Assembly: GCA_013397455.1 (NCBI GenBank)
Contig: VYZB01000124.1
Coordinates: 1,066,946 to 1,130,945 of the forward strand
Direction of reading: 5' to 3'
DNA from: Crotophaga sulcirostris
Lineage: Eukaryota; Chordata; Aves; Cuculiformes; Crotophagidae
DNA: 64,000 nucleotides
Part shown: one piece after another, positions 27,877-41,656 of the stretch
Layout: every line of letters starts with the position of its first letter
Numbering within the stretch: the stretch's first letter is position 1
Translations under genes and position numbers: made by a program
The notes under the pieces: model-generated
What the model was told of the DNA's origin: nothing
Database searches by the model: none
The model's input: the letters and a program-made list of their open reading frames with translations, nothing else

Positions 27877-29699
27877 CTGCAGACACCAAGAAACGGACAA
27901 TGGGGATTAGTAGAAAGCATTAGGAAGGGTTGCTGAGGTGTACACGCAAGTGAAGGAAAAGTGAGCATAAAGGTAGTTAACTATGGTTTGTTCCCTCCTC
28001 CTTCTTCAGCCTAGGAACTCTTCCATTTGCTGTGTTCTATTTATTATTTCTGCATTGCATCAGGAGGGAAATATTTACACTGAGCCACGGGGATTAAAGA
28101 CCGAAGCTCTAGAGCACTCAGATCACATCCGTCACATCCAGCTGTTTCCAATTCCAACACCTCACACCTGCTTTTATTTATTATTTCTGGGCTAGACAAG
28201 ACAGGGCTCATTTTTCAACCTTTAAAAGGTTTCTTAAGAAAGACACAATTCAGTCTATTCCTTTCCCTTTTGCCTCTGCAACAGCCCACAACGACGACAT
28301 TAAAACCAACCGCTGACGTGGTGAGGATCCGACCTGATGGGAAGCCACTTGCGCTCTGCGGCTGGGCAGGTCCCTCATCTCCCAGCATGGTGACACCACT
28401 GCAAACTGGAACAGGAACAGCACCAAGTACAAAAATGTTCCCCTTGAATACATCTTGCTATCTTGAGAAGTGAAAATATGGATGGAACACGATGGAGTTG
28501 GCAGATGGAGTTGTGATACTGCTTAAACCTAACCACAGAATACAGACATTTCTGTTCTACACCCCTGAATATAAACAAAACCTACTAACATGATTTTCTG
28601 TGATTCCTGTACTACTGAGGATGTTTGCTGCTCCCACCCTACCTTCTACAGGTCTGCTAAAGTCCTACAAACCAGTGTGTGCAGGATCATGCCATCCCTG
28701 AAAATCTCTTAACAATTTCCAAGCAGGTTTTCTTACGGCTTTGGAGGCTGCCTTAGCACTCTGCATGACTCCACAGTGTTTGTCTGAATGAACTGTAACG
28801 GTCAGGGAGCAGGGATTTTTTGTCATTTCTTAAACAGGGCAATAAGATCCCAACAAAAGCACAGCACTAAAACCAACTGATGCTGCGTTATGAGCCAACA
28901 TACAGCAGTCAGTAAAAACATCATGGAAGTTTCATCAGTTCATTAATTTTCTCTGTGTTTAATTGCTTGTAGAGCAGAAATGAAAGTTGCTTTGTCTTTT
29001 TTAAACAAGCCTTGATATTCTTTCGGAGTGCTATCTTTTGAAGAGAAGATACATCAACCCACCACAACAATAAGGGAAGACCTATTCTAAAATAGTTCTG
29101 AAAGACTTAAAAAACTAAAGACTTCTGTTCTCTTCTTGTCCTGTAAATGACCAATGACTCTGACCTACAGCCAGTGAGTCACTTCAACTACTGTTGCTCT
29201 AGCACAGATGGTGACCACTCAAGTCCTCTTAAGATTTTTAGCAAGTCATTTCATAGCTACATATCCCTCATGTTTTGAATCTGTCACGTAGATATGAAGT
29301 CTTCCCACATCAAATTAAACAGGCCCTTAAGTTCATAAAACATTTGAAATTCTTGCATGAAATTTATCTCTGAAACACCAAGTATTGTGATTTGTAATAA
29401 TGAAACGTATTAGGAGATGCACAATCCATTTGCTTTAAAAGCCAGCTCTGCCCTACTACACTCTTTACAAAATAAAGGATGCTCCATAACAAGAACAACC
29501 ATCAGTCTGAATTCAAACCCAACTTATTCCTTAAAATCTGAATAGCATGTAGTGAAACATACCTAACACTGATGTGCTGGAAATGGGATCCAGTTTTTGG
29601 AAGAGTAATGTACACTTGCTGGATAGACATCAAGGCAATTGTCCATGATACAATGTTAAAAAAAAATAGATTGTACGGTTTGCAGTAGCATCAAGTCTC

Positions 29700-29965
29700 T
29701 ATTCAAGTGTAAAAAAATTAATTGACTCCATCTGTATTGGCCTAATGACTGATTAAATGACTAATCACGGAAGTCTTAATTAAAATCATTTTTCTGAACA
29801 GAAGAGGATGGAGGGAGGAAGGCAATCATTAATGTGTTATAATGTATGTCAGATTCCACTCGTGCCATTTACTAACAGCGATCAAATGAGTAATTACGCA
29901 CAAGGTCATTCTGTAAACTTTCTGCATACATCAGACTGATTGGATTAGGGCTGGGTGCTTGGCTG
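29700..29965. promoter_or_regulatory. Candidate enhancer: cluster of homeodomain-type sites
   Basis: Within about 260 bases there are many TAAT cores (TTAATTGA, CTAATGACTG, TTAATTAAAA, TCATTAATG), the palindrome GTAATTAC, an AAGGTCA nuclear-receptor half site and GGATTAGGG, an OTX/PITX-like core. AT-rich DNA produces TAAT by chance, so this is only a candidate. Confidence 0.3.
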
Positions 29966-31875
29966 GGTTCTGCATGTGGCTGCTTTTTTCCAGTCACAAA
30001 ACAGGTAATTAATATTGCTCAGAATAAATAATAAATGGAGCTGACATTTCCTCTTCCATCTTTGCACCGGCCAACCCAAAGATTCATATACAACTTCCAT
30101 ACGTTGCTGGGTGAAGATCCCTACCTACCTCCTGCATTAAACCGAGTCCATCCTCCTCGATATTCTTCACAAATTGACAGGGATCTTTGTCACAGTGAAA
30201 TTCTGCAGTATGCAAGGATTTTATCCTGCATGATTAAAATGACCAGGCAATTGAAAGAATCCTTTTCAAGTAAAGCAAGATGGCAGTATAAAATTAAAAG
30301 ATTAAGTTTTCTTTTCCAGCCACCTGACTACCCTGATGCACAGTGACCTCTGTGATGGAAAAAGAACAGGCTGCTTCTACCTCAACAGCTGAGAGCAAGC
30401 TATTTAAAACAATGCAGTAAAATGAGTAATGGAATAAAAAAGTGTGTCTTGAGATTAGATAAACCAACTTTCCACTTGCATGTAACTCACACATAGGACC
30501 TACACTTCTTGATGAAACGTTGCATATAAAATAAGTCCAAAGTATAAATTGTAACACAGAAAATGTTTTGTTTGTTGACTGCTGTCCTGAAACTTCCAGA
30601 AAATCTTGTTTGCAGCCCCATTAAGTCTGACGTATCAGCAGCTGCAATGATTCTGCCTATCCCAGATGACAATACACTATCTCATGTATAAAACAATTTT
30701 CTTTATAAACTAAAATTAAATACATCTTAGTGGGAAAAAAAAGATGTTGGTATAGCCTTGTCACTGTTATCAACAACATGGAAAGTAAATTATACTTTCC
30801 TTCAAAATCTGGAAATTAAATGTGCAGCACTGATGTTGCAGTTGTAGCATCAGGTGCCAAATAAGTTCCAGTTCTTCTAAAATTTCTTTGTCTATTTTTC
30901 CTAAACAGAAGTGTTCTGACCAACAATCCTGACAGAAAAGATCTCTGCAGCAGCACTGAAAATGGACACCCTCCTGCGAACACACAATGTGTTGCTAAAA
31001 AGCACACCCAATTAATTAAAAATAGTGCTCAGAATATGGACAGAGAAGCTAAACAGACAAAAAAAAAAGATGAAAAGAATCTTAAGTCCTGACTCTGTAA
31101 CGTCCAATTACACTTTCAGCAAGGTTAACCACTCTCCTGTCTAAAGTGTTCGAAGTCATGCAAGTCACAGAAAAGTGTATGTAAAGCTACATCAGCCAGC
31201 TTCATCCAGATTTCAAGTAAATACAAATTTCGATTAGTTTGAACTAGTTATAACACAAAATGCAGTCAAACTTGACCCCACTTACCACACAACTGAGGAA
31301 AACAAACACGTGACAACAAATCTCTTCTTGCAGTAACTGCCAGTGTCATGTATGAAGAGTTCATTTTACTAATAAAAGAAATGGAATTGACTGATAGGTT
31401 TAAGAATAAATACAGCTATTCTATAAATGTAATTCAGAGTTTTAAGGTGGCTCTCAAGGCTTCAAATCAGCATTGAGACTCAAATGTGCCACTCACTGGG
31501 CTTCTAGAGAATCAGTGAATCTTAAGTCTCACCTTCCTTTGAAGATGCATTTAAAACAACCACAAACCCATTACCATCAACCAGAACATTCCAAAACAAA
31601 CAACATGCACGGCACAGCGAATCTTTCAACACCTGAAGACATTTTAATGGAATAATTCAACACAATCTGCACTATTCTGCTAATGCAAATGAAACTTTGC
31701 ACAACCGCCTAAATTACAGGGTGCTGTGCCACTCTTAATCTTCACAGAAATGTAGGAGTTCCTGTTTCAATCATTTCTATTGTTTGAAATCCACCGGATG
31801 ATAATGGAGTGGCTGCCACTGCAGGCAGAGACTGACTTTAGGTGGAGTGAATTAATGACTCAGTGTAGGACTTAC

Positions 31876-31926
31876 TGTGGTTTGCAGGAATTGCCAGACA
31901 GTGGTGAAGATCAATGTGCCAGATAG
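31876..31926 (-). CDS. Candidate small exon, unrecognised
   Basis: 51 bases between a strong acceptor (TTATGTACTTGCAG|) and donor (|GTAAGTCC), open in frame 0 (LSGTLIFTTVWQFLQTT) and also in frame 2. It would join in phase with the candidate exon at 32754-32873. It is too short to identify. Confidence 0.2.
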
Positions 31927-32753
31927 CTGCAAGTACATAAAGTGACCATCAGCACTTTTTTCTACATACACTGATTACATTGGTTATTCCTGACCCGTGA
32001 TTGTATAAAATATTTAAAACTTTAAGCATTTCAAGTACCTCTCAAGTACCGGAGAAGGTAGAGCCCCTTCTCAGCACAAGAGAACATACCCTTCACATCA
32101 TGGTACAAAAGCTCAGCTAAGCTCAACTAAAAGGCAGCCTTCTCTCTTTTTTTATTTCTCCAAGTATTTAAAAAAAATATATTACGGTATCTTATGTGCA
32201 AAGCAAGACTACAGAAGAGTGGTGGTATCCTGTGTGAAGGCACCTCCAGCCATTCTAGATCCCGAAACCCGGAAATTCACAACTCTCTAGATCACTTAAT
32301 AGGAATAATCAAAATTCCTTCACACTAAGGGGTTGGAATGCAACCAAGCAAAGCCTTTTAAGGAAAACCACGACAAAACAAAAACTACATGCAGTAAACA
32401 AAGCGTTTTTGAAAGTGCTTTAAATAGTTAGGTACAATCTGATTTCTTTTATTAGCCAGTGCACGTTGTCCTGTCTATTTTGACATAAATGTGAGTTCTT
32501 GTATTGGTTAAAGATGACAAAATACCTCGTCTGCTACACAGAAGCTATTGCAGATCAGTGGGACCAACCCTGATCAGACACTAGAATCACTATGCCTGCT
32601 CATGTCAGTAAGACTCATTACAATTCCTTTACGCTTTGCTATTAGCTGAACTAGTAAAAAAAGTGGAGAATTAGTCATCACTGCAGATCTGCTCGTCAGT
32701 ATTTTAAAAAGCCTGTAACCTATTGTAGAGTAAATAAATTAAAGCAAAGTTAC

Positions 32754-32873
32754 CAATATGCAGGCTACAGTGACAGCCAATGTCACCACAACCCCAATAA
32801 TGGGAAAGGTAAACAACACCTTTCTCTTTTTGTTGCAATTGTCATCCATCTCCAAGGATATCTCCATACTAAT
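32754..32873 (-). CDS. Candidate exon: short cytosolic head plus signal-anchor helix, unrecognised
   Basis: I do not recognise this product. The segment has an acceptor with a pyrimidine tract (TTTCTTAACTGCCAG|) and a GTAACT donor. It is 120 bases, a whole number of codons. An ATG nine bases... at 32867-32865, seven bases into the exon, with A at -3 and G at +4, opens MEISLEMDDNCNKKRK. A run of about 20 hydrophobic residues follows, including FPIIGVVVTLAVTVACIL. Charged head, KKRK and then a helix is the arrangement of a type II membrane protein. Downstream open segments at 31876-31926 and 27691-27876 are frame-compatible. Chance cannot be excluded and no family was identified. Confidence 0.3.
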
Positions 32874-33741
32874 CTGGCAGTTAAGAAATGTAAATTAGAC
32901 ATCCCCTATTCTTCTATTTGTTTTGTACAGTGAGCACAATTTCTGCATGAACGTCCAACTGTATTTCCATCCTCTTTGTGTCGCAGAAACCTCATTTACC
33001 AGTCATTCTTCTCCATATGAAAAGATCTATAATGAGGAGTCTTTCTGTCATTGCCCTGCTCCTCTGAGTCAGGAATTTTCATTTCCCACTAATACTTGCT
33101 GCTGTAGCTGCAATTTCATTTACTGTCATCTCATACCACAGCCTTAATGCAAGCACATCTGTGGCTGGATCATGGAAAAGATTCAGTATCGCTTTCTAAG
33201 CTGCATATCGATTAAACAGTCAGGAGAAACCAGACTTTTCAAAGAAAGGTGCCTAAGATCAATGGTTTCGAGGTGCTTGATGGGGTTTCACGTTAAGTCA
33301 TCTCAGAAACCTTGTACATCTACAGCCATATTCCTGTTGTCCCACACTACTGGTAATACGGCACAAAACGCTTGGACAGCAAATGAGATAGCACTGTGTC
33401 AGGCATTAAAAACACACTCAGACAACTGCCTAATAAGGTTTATAAACTTCAGTTTCATGTGCTTTCAAATTGGAGCTAAAGCATCCAAATCAGAGAATCA
33501 CTCCTTAAACACCCCGTCATGTCCGTTTCAATTACAACGATTATTATTATCAGCAAGACAAAGATCACGTGCCGCATTCGAGGGATCCGTGCCAGCAGGA
33601 TGAGTACTTTCATAACAACCAGTCAAGATAGGGCAGTTTGACCTCTCTGGGAGTGAAATATCAATTAATTATCTTTTTACGGCTGATTCAATTACAGCAC
33701 ACTAATCACTTGTGCAGGACATCAAGCCAGAAGTTGAGGAT

Positions 33742-33752
33742 GGGGGGGGGGG
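33742..33752. repeat. 11-base G homopolymer
   Basis: Uninterrupted G run in AT-rich DNA. Length is likely variable or error-prone. Confidence 0.9.
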
Positions 33753-36700
33753 TAGTTGGGGAAAGCAAGGAAAAAATATTACCAGTGAGTAACCCTGTGC
33801 AAGGATGAGAACGCAGTAACCCTACAGCTGCAGATGTAATGTTTATTAACATCATGCAGATAGTTTTGATCTGTTTGCAGCAGACTAAAGGTTGTAATAT
33901 CATCCTCATTTAACTGAATGTTTTAAAAATAAAGAGTGATTGGTCGTAGGGGTAACAGACGATTCATTTAAAGGTGACCAGACACACCGCATTAGTCTTT
34001 AATGTGAGAGTCAACTCACCAAAGTGAGTTAAGGGAAAGAAAGAGGAAAGATGATCTATGCAGCAGAAAGCAAAACACATTTAACTTTTGTTAAATAAAC
34101 TATTAACTAAAGTTACTGAGGACTACTTCACTATTATACCAATCCCAAAGAAAACTATCAAGTGCACTCAGCAGAATAAAAGTATGTAAGCAAGCAAGTA
34201 TTAATTTATGATTGCATTAGTATTGCTACAAAGACCAAACTTCAAAAAAGCATGAGTGCATGTATAAACACATCAGTATATGCAAAGGCTCGTACAAAAT
34301 AGATGTTTAGTCTGCAAATTCAAATTAAAAAAATATACTTCAACAAAAGAGAGGAGCCAATGTTGATTTTTCCCGTCCTTATTGCATAACAGTAACAGTG
34401 TGTGTTCATAACGGGCAGGTTTCTTTGCTCAGTGCTCTTTAAAAAATATTCTGAAAGAAAAGCACTGTTTGTTCCACCTGCAGCCTCATGAATGCATGGA
34501 AGAACATCCTACTGGTACTTCTCTTCTAGTTTTGGCTTTTCTATACAGGTTCTTACATCACAATCACTGCTGCAGGACCTAGAAATTAACTCCTAGAATT
34601 CTAAGCAATGACAACCAACATCAGTCAAGTGTCTGTTCTGTGTGTCCCTATTCAGAGACACTCTCTTATTTAAGACTTGCTTTGAGACAGGTTTGCACAT
34701 TCTGTACTGCACTTCAGCCAGAGTTACCAGTACTTTCTGCTCCAAAAGACTATTTCTACATTTCATAGGGTTTTTTTGCTGCCTTAATAGAGTCCTGATG
34801 TTTATGTCCATTGCCCAAAACCAGTTCTGATACCAACTGAATTTCCTTGAGAAATGGATTTTCCTGGCAAACCTCTTGAATCTAGCACACAGTAGGAACC
34901 AACACAAGAGGAATACAAGGAATATTGAAAAAAACCCATCACTTTACAGCAAAGACTACAAAAAGCCTCTGTTTCTGGCCCTACATTTACCTGCTTTCTC
35001 TGCAGAGCAACTTCAGTTAACCAAAGATTTCTCTCGTGAGAATGACTCTCATCCATATTCAAGCATTCTGGGGAAACAAAGACTTCACTCAGAGGGAGGG
35101 TTCATCAAATCCACTAAAATTATAATCATTTAATAAAAGTAATGACTACTCTGTATTTAAAATATTTTCCCAGGCAGCACTTTAGCATATTGTGTATTCC
35201 AAACAAAGCGCTATTGCATAATCATTAATGCTGCCCTACGTAGATCTTATGAAGGATACAATGAAGATTCTAGAAAAATAAAGACTATTAAGTTTTCTCA
35301 TGGCTAGAACACACATAGACTTATGCACATTAAGGTTATAGGACAGATTTTTGTTGGCTATAGCATAGTTCAGATTAGGCACAACATTTTGAGACAGTTA
35401 AAGGAAAAGAAACATCACCCTCTGATGCAGAGGAAAGCAAGACTAGAAGGCAGGAACCTGCCCACCGTCCCTCAGATGACCTGGGCTCAGCACACAAACC
35501 CTCTTTTCCCCTCCCGCTCCCATGTCCTGTTCCCTGGATTGTGATGACGTACCACCAAACAACGGTATGTTCAGAAATGACTAGACAAAAATTCCTACAG
35601 ACATCCAAAAAAAAAGGGACTAACAGACATTTAAAAAAACTACACAATAGCTGTTGAACCTCGGAGTCTCTCACAGTGAAGACTGTATCAAACCTGCAAT
35701 TGCATAAAACTGAGAAACAAGGAAAAATTCTTCCCGTTTTTTTCTTTGCTGTAGATATGATGTAAGGTTATCTGCAAATATGGGATTTTTTTTTAAAGTG
35801 TTCTCAAATCCAATTTGAAAAGAATTGCTTGAGACATACATACTGCAGCCAGCCAGACAATAACAGTTCTGCAATTACCAGCACCTGCATTACAATTCAA
35901 TGGATTTAAATTACCGAGGGGCCATGGCAGATACCCTACTGACAACAATTAGCATTAAAATGTTCCACAGTTTAAAGCTGTGGGTGGGAATTACAAAAGG
36001 TTAACAGACTAAATATAAAAATCTTTTTGAATATAAAATCAATGCGCTTTGTTACCAAAATCTGGGTACTGTAATTTAACCAAAATAGGGTTTAGAGTAT
36101 CTGGCAATCTTCCACATGTGTGAGCTTGGCTTTTCTTTTAAGCAAAATGCCGAGCAGCCAATCTGAAAGTTTAAAACAAAACAAATCAAAAAGCTTTTTA
36201 TATTAAATTTTTTTTAATTTATTTTCTTAAGCTTAGTAGGGAAATGAACACCACTCTTGTCAGGGCTCAGAATGATGCTTTTAAATAGTGAGATTCAAGC
36301 CCCCAAATTATTTTATTGCATGATTTGGAAAAAGAAATGTTTTTGTGGTCAAAATAAAGTATGCTAGAAGTTTCTGGACTCGACTGAACTCTAATAACAG
36401 TTTTCTCAAAGGTCATCACAATGTCTGTGTTGTAAGAAGTGGCTTCTTCTGTGTAGCTACCAGGGGAAACAGAACAAGTTTTTTTTTAAAAAAAACCCAC
36501 AAACATTTTTCATAATGCTTGGGACCAGAGCTTTGTTTCATTTAGACTGAAGCTAAGAGCAGAACAGATGAAAAGAAAGAAATTCCACTCATTAAAAGTA
36601 CTAAATCAGTTCATCTTTTTTTTTAAAAAATCCCAAGTGTCTGAATAACATAATCACCTGGGACACATATCACAGGCCACAGAAGTAGCAGTAAAGCAAC

Positions 36701-39700
36701 GCAGATAAGGGACTCCTACAGTTACATTCTAACTCCAAATTGACGCCTCATTAAATTGAGTTAATGTGGATGTGCTTGACACACGCTGGGACCCCTTTTA
36801 TCACAATTAGTGCAACATCTCCAGTGCTCCTCAAGTGGAGGAGAATCCACATGTTTAGGACCAGCCCAAGGTTTCTGTCAAATCAGCAAACGTGCTAATG
36901 ATCACTGTGTTGTCCAGTCACTGTGAGATTCGAAATGAGATGACAGATGTGTATCAGAAAGGACTCTAACACTGATTTAGCTACTACTTCAACACAATAC
37001 TGTAAGATGCTTTTCACAATTACCTCCTTTTAGATGTATTTCAGTAAGGCTACCAGCATACCAACATCTGTCTAAAGGAGGAGCCAGGTTACCAACTTTT
37101 ATACACATTCTAATACAAACAGGGCTTCTCTTCCTTTATATTTTTTCCCACTAAGATTTCCTGATATTACAGCATACTTATTTTAATGAATATTTTAGTT
37201 AATATTTAGAAAAAAAAGGTGGGGAGAGGGTATACTCATTGTTAGTTACTTCAGAAGTTCAGTTAAAGAGAAGAATAAATAATCTTTCCATTGTTATTTG
37301 AGTGGTACATTTTAAATGCCTGCAGATAATAATAATGTATTATTTTTAAAATATGAAGAATAGTCAATCTGTGAACTTATAAACCTAAGTAGTGTCATTC
37401 TAAGCAATGTTAGAAGAAACTGCAGTGGCAAAGGCAGATGCCTCAATTCCGTTACCAGCATTACTTCAAATTCCCATGAGAGGAACAGTGAAACGCTTCA
37501 CAGCCACACTTTGCTCCAGGGAATACAACAGAGATCTCTGGATCCTACAGACAACCACGAGATAAGTGTGTTCTGGTCATGTAATTACATTTGGACTCTT
37601 GTCCTGACACTCCTCTCGAGGGAGCTGAACGTCACATTTAAATTCACAGAACTTCTGTACACTGAGACTGATCCATTCTCACAAGTCAACGGGCAGCAGT
37701 GACTCTCAGGAAGGGCTGCGTGCACACAAATGAGATGCTCCAATAGCTCCTCCTTACAATACCCAAAGAAATGTCTTTTCAGACTTTCAAGAGAACTACA
37801 AGAGAAACTTAAGAAAATAAAGATATTGTAGACAGTTTAGATACTAAATTTACATATTGTTGCTGATGAAAAATTACTTCTCCTTAGATAACTCTAATTT
37901 ACATTCGTCCAAAACTTAATGTTTCTTTTTTCCATTCACACGTGGAGAACTCAGGCTTCTTGACCTTTGAAATATGGTAACTACTACAGTCATAGGGTCA
38001 CACTAAATTCCAGACAAAATGATCGAAGTTACAATAAATATCAGCTAAAAGCAGCAGAAGCTGAAACGCAAGCCAGATAATAACAAAACTAAATAATAAA
38101 ATAGAGAAGAAACCTAATTATAGCTGCAATTTCCCCTTGTCCCCACCCAGGAGAACATATGAAATGCCAGATTTAAAATAATCTAATTTTGCAGAAATTC
38201 TTTATTTATCACTGCCCGCAGGAAAGAGGGGTAGAGTCAAAACCTTTTTTCAGCAGAATATTTGTCTGTAGTGGAAATTACTAACAAGTCTTCAAAGAAG
38301 TCTTGATGATCCTCAGGCTACCTCTATTGATCATGTCAAGAGTTTTAGCACTGTGGGCCCTCAGTGGAGAAGCAGGAAACGTGGATGGGGAAGTGAGCTT
38401 TGAAGTCAGCTCAGAGACGCTGACATAAAATATAAAATAAATCATGTTAAGGCTTGATCTCGCAAACACAGATGTCAAAGGTAAAACTCATATTGACTTC
38501 AAACATGAGTAGAATCAGCTCCTCAACAATGAATCAAAGCTAAAAATAGATTGTTCTCAGTCTTCAATATTAAAGAAAAAAAAATCATTAAGGCTAATAA
38601 GAAAAGGGCAGGTGATAGTGTTGTTATCCCTTGTTTGACACAGTTTCTGTCCCGTCAGCTGTCCAGAGCACGCCCCGATATCAAGCATTTGGGCTTCCGG
38701 TTTTTTGGTTTGTTTTTAAACATAGTTGCTGCTGCTTCCATTGATGGGCAGGATCATCTGAGAAGCACAATCATATTTTTGGTATCAAAACCTTACTTGA
38801 GTAAGAAAAAAACAAGATTCTTGCCACCCATGAAAAACTTTTCACTGCAAACACTACTAACGCGCATGTGACTGACCTACCACATTTGCTTTTAAGATAT
38901 TCTCTCTCTTGGAAACACAAGTGGTGATTCAGTTGTTATGGTAACCCTTTTTTGTTGTTTTTTTTTTTAACTAACATATGACAGCCTGTGTCATCTGATG
39001 CTGTTCCTGAATTAAGTTACCCATTCACTTTTGTCAAATAGTCTAAATTGGGCTTCTTGGATGAAGAAATAGCGGGGATAATCCAGGACATTTTTCCCTG
39101 GCAGATATAAAATTGCTCCAAATTCTTTCATTATAACATGTCCAACTACACATGAAAAGATGCGGGTTTGGCTTGGCCCTCCTGAAGCCTCCAGAGATAA
39201 AGCACCATTTACCCTCCCCTTTTAGGTAAGTTTCACTGTATAAATTCCTGTAAAAGATAGTCTTAATCATCACGTAAACTTCCTCAGTCTTGATGAATCT
39301 AAAACTTCAATTAATCCAACTGAGTACTGCCAATTAAAGGACAACCCCAAGACATTTATGCTCAAGTTATTTCTGTTACAGATTAATAAGTATTATCCTG
39401 AGTTATCAAAGGCCATAAAGAAAACTTTAGCACTGTTACAAACAAAACATTTCAAACATGGAGTGGCACAAAATATTTTTTCCTCTCAGACAAGTTACAT
39501 GCTCCATTTTAATCCATTAAAGCTTTTACTGTGATATTAAATTTACACATACAGTCAACTTTTTGTTAGCTCAGACCTACGACATGATGATGTCAAGAGT
39601 AGCTCTTTTTTGTTACTCGTTTCGTTGAGCCAAAAGCTGAACTTTTTACAGCTCCAATCTTCTAAACAATGAACCGGTGATAGTTGCAGTTGGCTTAATA

Positions 39701-41131
39701 TGAAAGCTGTGTACATTCCTAGCCCTGGTTTCAATTCAAATCTTGTTACCCAGTGTTGTAAATTCCCCTATGTTTAAGACATGTAGCACAATAATGTTCT
39801 TCAATCCAGAAATATGAAAAATATTTTAGCTGATGCAGCAGAAATGCGATGATATGAAGCAAATTTAGAACAGAAGGTTTAAACTGATCTGGACAACAAG
39901 CAACATGATGTCACTGATAACAAGGCCCAGAAATTTCTCTCTTCATTACACTGTGATGTCTTGTGATAACATCAAGAACATAGAGGAGAGCACTCCTCAA
40001 CATGCACGCATTGCTTCCATCAGTGCAGCAAACTGAAATAACCAAGATAACATTGCTATTCTAAGTTCATTTACCACTGTATCTGATTCTACTTTAAGCA
40101 GACATCCTGCCTGTTTCAGTGTCCCACAAAAGGAAGAACGCTATTTTTAAGTGTGACCCCAAGATCTGGTAATGAAACACCCTTGGAACAAGCCAGCCAA
40201 AAGGAGGACAGACTTATTTCACAACGGTCACTTTGGGATGTCTTTAACACTTCAGGCGTTAAGTTAAGTGCTTTTCCATTTATTTTGGTGAGTTAAAAAA
40301 CTGCTGAAAAGGGACAAAATAGAACTCCATGAACTAGTAATTTTTTGCTAATTACGCAGGCCAGTGTGACAATGAAAACAAGGGCAGGACGGCGGGAGAC
40401 AGAGGGGTGGCCAGGATGAACGCGTGTGCGGCTGCTGCCCAGTCACTTTGGTGTTCCATTGTTTTACAAAACAGAAGAATACTTCAAAATTACAGAAAAC
40501 AAAGCAATCATTTAACACACATCTATTATTCCATCTTCCCACAGGGCACACGTACCTGTGCACAGGTACACAAACACACATACCCCAGCAGTGACACTGT
40601 AAGAGTAGAAAACCCTGGTTGGCTGACTGTAACAACAGGATGCCTTGAACGCCCAAAACAATCTTTAGTTCAGTGAACTATATGAAAGAGTCACTGGTTT
40701 TTGTTTTCAAGTCCTAATATTTAAAGCAAAACACATTTTCTACATTTTCTCTGCAAAGCCATCTTTCCAAAAACTCTGCAAAGCCTCCTCTACAAGTGCT
40801 CTTTTTCTGTTGCAACATATGGCATCCCATCCAGAGAGTCACAAGAGATTGTATTTCTAATTGATTACATTGTGTGAGTCACAGCCAGAATGTGCACATG
40901 GATTGCAAAAGCAAATGCTTGTTGTTCATGCGTTTCCCAAAGTAACACAGCCAGGACAGTCATCTTTGCAGTCCCTGCCACCAAGTGCTCAACAAAAAGC
41001 CTCCTCAGAAGCATTACATTTGAAACTTGAGTTCAAAGTCAGCGACTCTTGTGATCCTTCTGCCTGAATACCTTTCTAGACATTTAGTTTAAACTGAAGT
41101 CCTGTGAATGACCTTGACTTCCACAAAAATG

Positions 41132-41166
41132 GATTTAAAAAAAGATTTAAAAAAAGATTTAAAAAA
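41132..41166. repeat. Three tandem copies of GATTTAAAAAAA
   Basis: A 12-base unit repeats at 41132, 41144 and 41156, the last slightly short. Confidence 0.9.
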
Positions 41167-41599
41167 CAAGTAAGTTTTAGCAATAAACAGGAATGGCATG
41201 TTTTCTTAATATAGAATGTAAATGATTGCATTGCTGAGAAAAGGGAAAATTAAGTCTTCTAAGCACTCAGTGAACAGGAGTGGAACAAATTTTCTCTCTT
41301 CAAATATATCCTTATAGTAATCTGAAGAGAATACTTCCATGATTGTGTAGAGATTTCTTCAAGACCTATTCAATTCCTTATTGTTCAGCTTACAGTGGCA
41401 GAAAAAAAGGCCTGTTAAAGTTAACATCTGCTAACTAATCATGAAACAGACCATCACAATGTTTTACAGGGATTGAACATAGCTATGAATTTTGATTACT
41501 ACCAACTTTGACTGGATTAAAGCAGCACTTTATTGTGAGACTTACGAAACCTACAAAAACTTATTCCTTTATAGGAAATGCTTCTAAAACTAAACATTT

Positions 41600-41656
41600 T
41601 CACAGAATCATATAATCATTTGGGTTGGAAAAGACTTTTAAGATCCTTTCATTCTG
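41600..41656 (-). mobile_element. CR1 3' terminal fragment, about 55 bp
   Basis: TCACAGAATCATATAATCAT followed by TTGGGTTGGAAAAGAC is the reverse complement of the CR1 3' terminus. Only the last few tens of bases are retained. Confidence 0.8.

Larger units (their letters stand above)
33000..41599. other. No recognised gene; possible 3' part of MORN1 locus
   Basis: I looked for the MORN1 C-terminal exons (motifs like GPEVME, GRVLQISAGV, GEYVLMI) on the minus strand and did not find them. Only low-complexity AT-rich sequence and short chance open frames were seen. Confidence 0.45.

Noticed and set aside
29563..29660. Minus-strand open segment ending in a good donor (GTTAG|GTATGT), containing MSIQQVYITLPKTG
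   Set aside because: No acceptor or convincing start on its 5' side and no frame link to other segments.
30035..30346. 103-codon plus-strand open frame
   Set aside because: Protein-like composition only; no family recognised and no transcript structure visible.
30770..31005. Cys-rich minus-strand frame (FQCCCRDLFCQDCW) after a possible acceptor
   Set aside because: Cys spacing does not fit a B-box, RING or lectin pattern, and neighbouring exons are not supported.
33172..33603. 143-codon plus-strand open frame
   Set aside because: No domain, promoter or splice support; likely chance.
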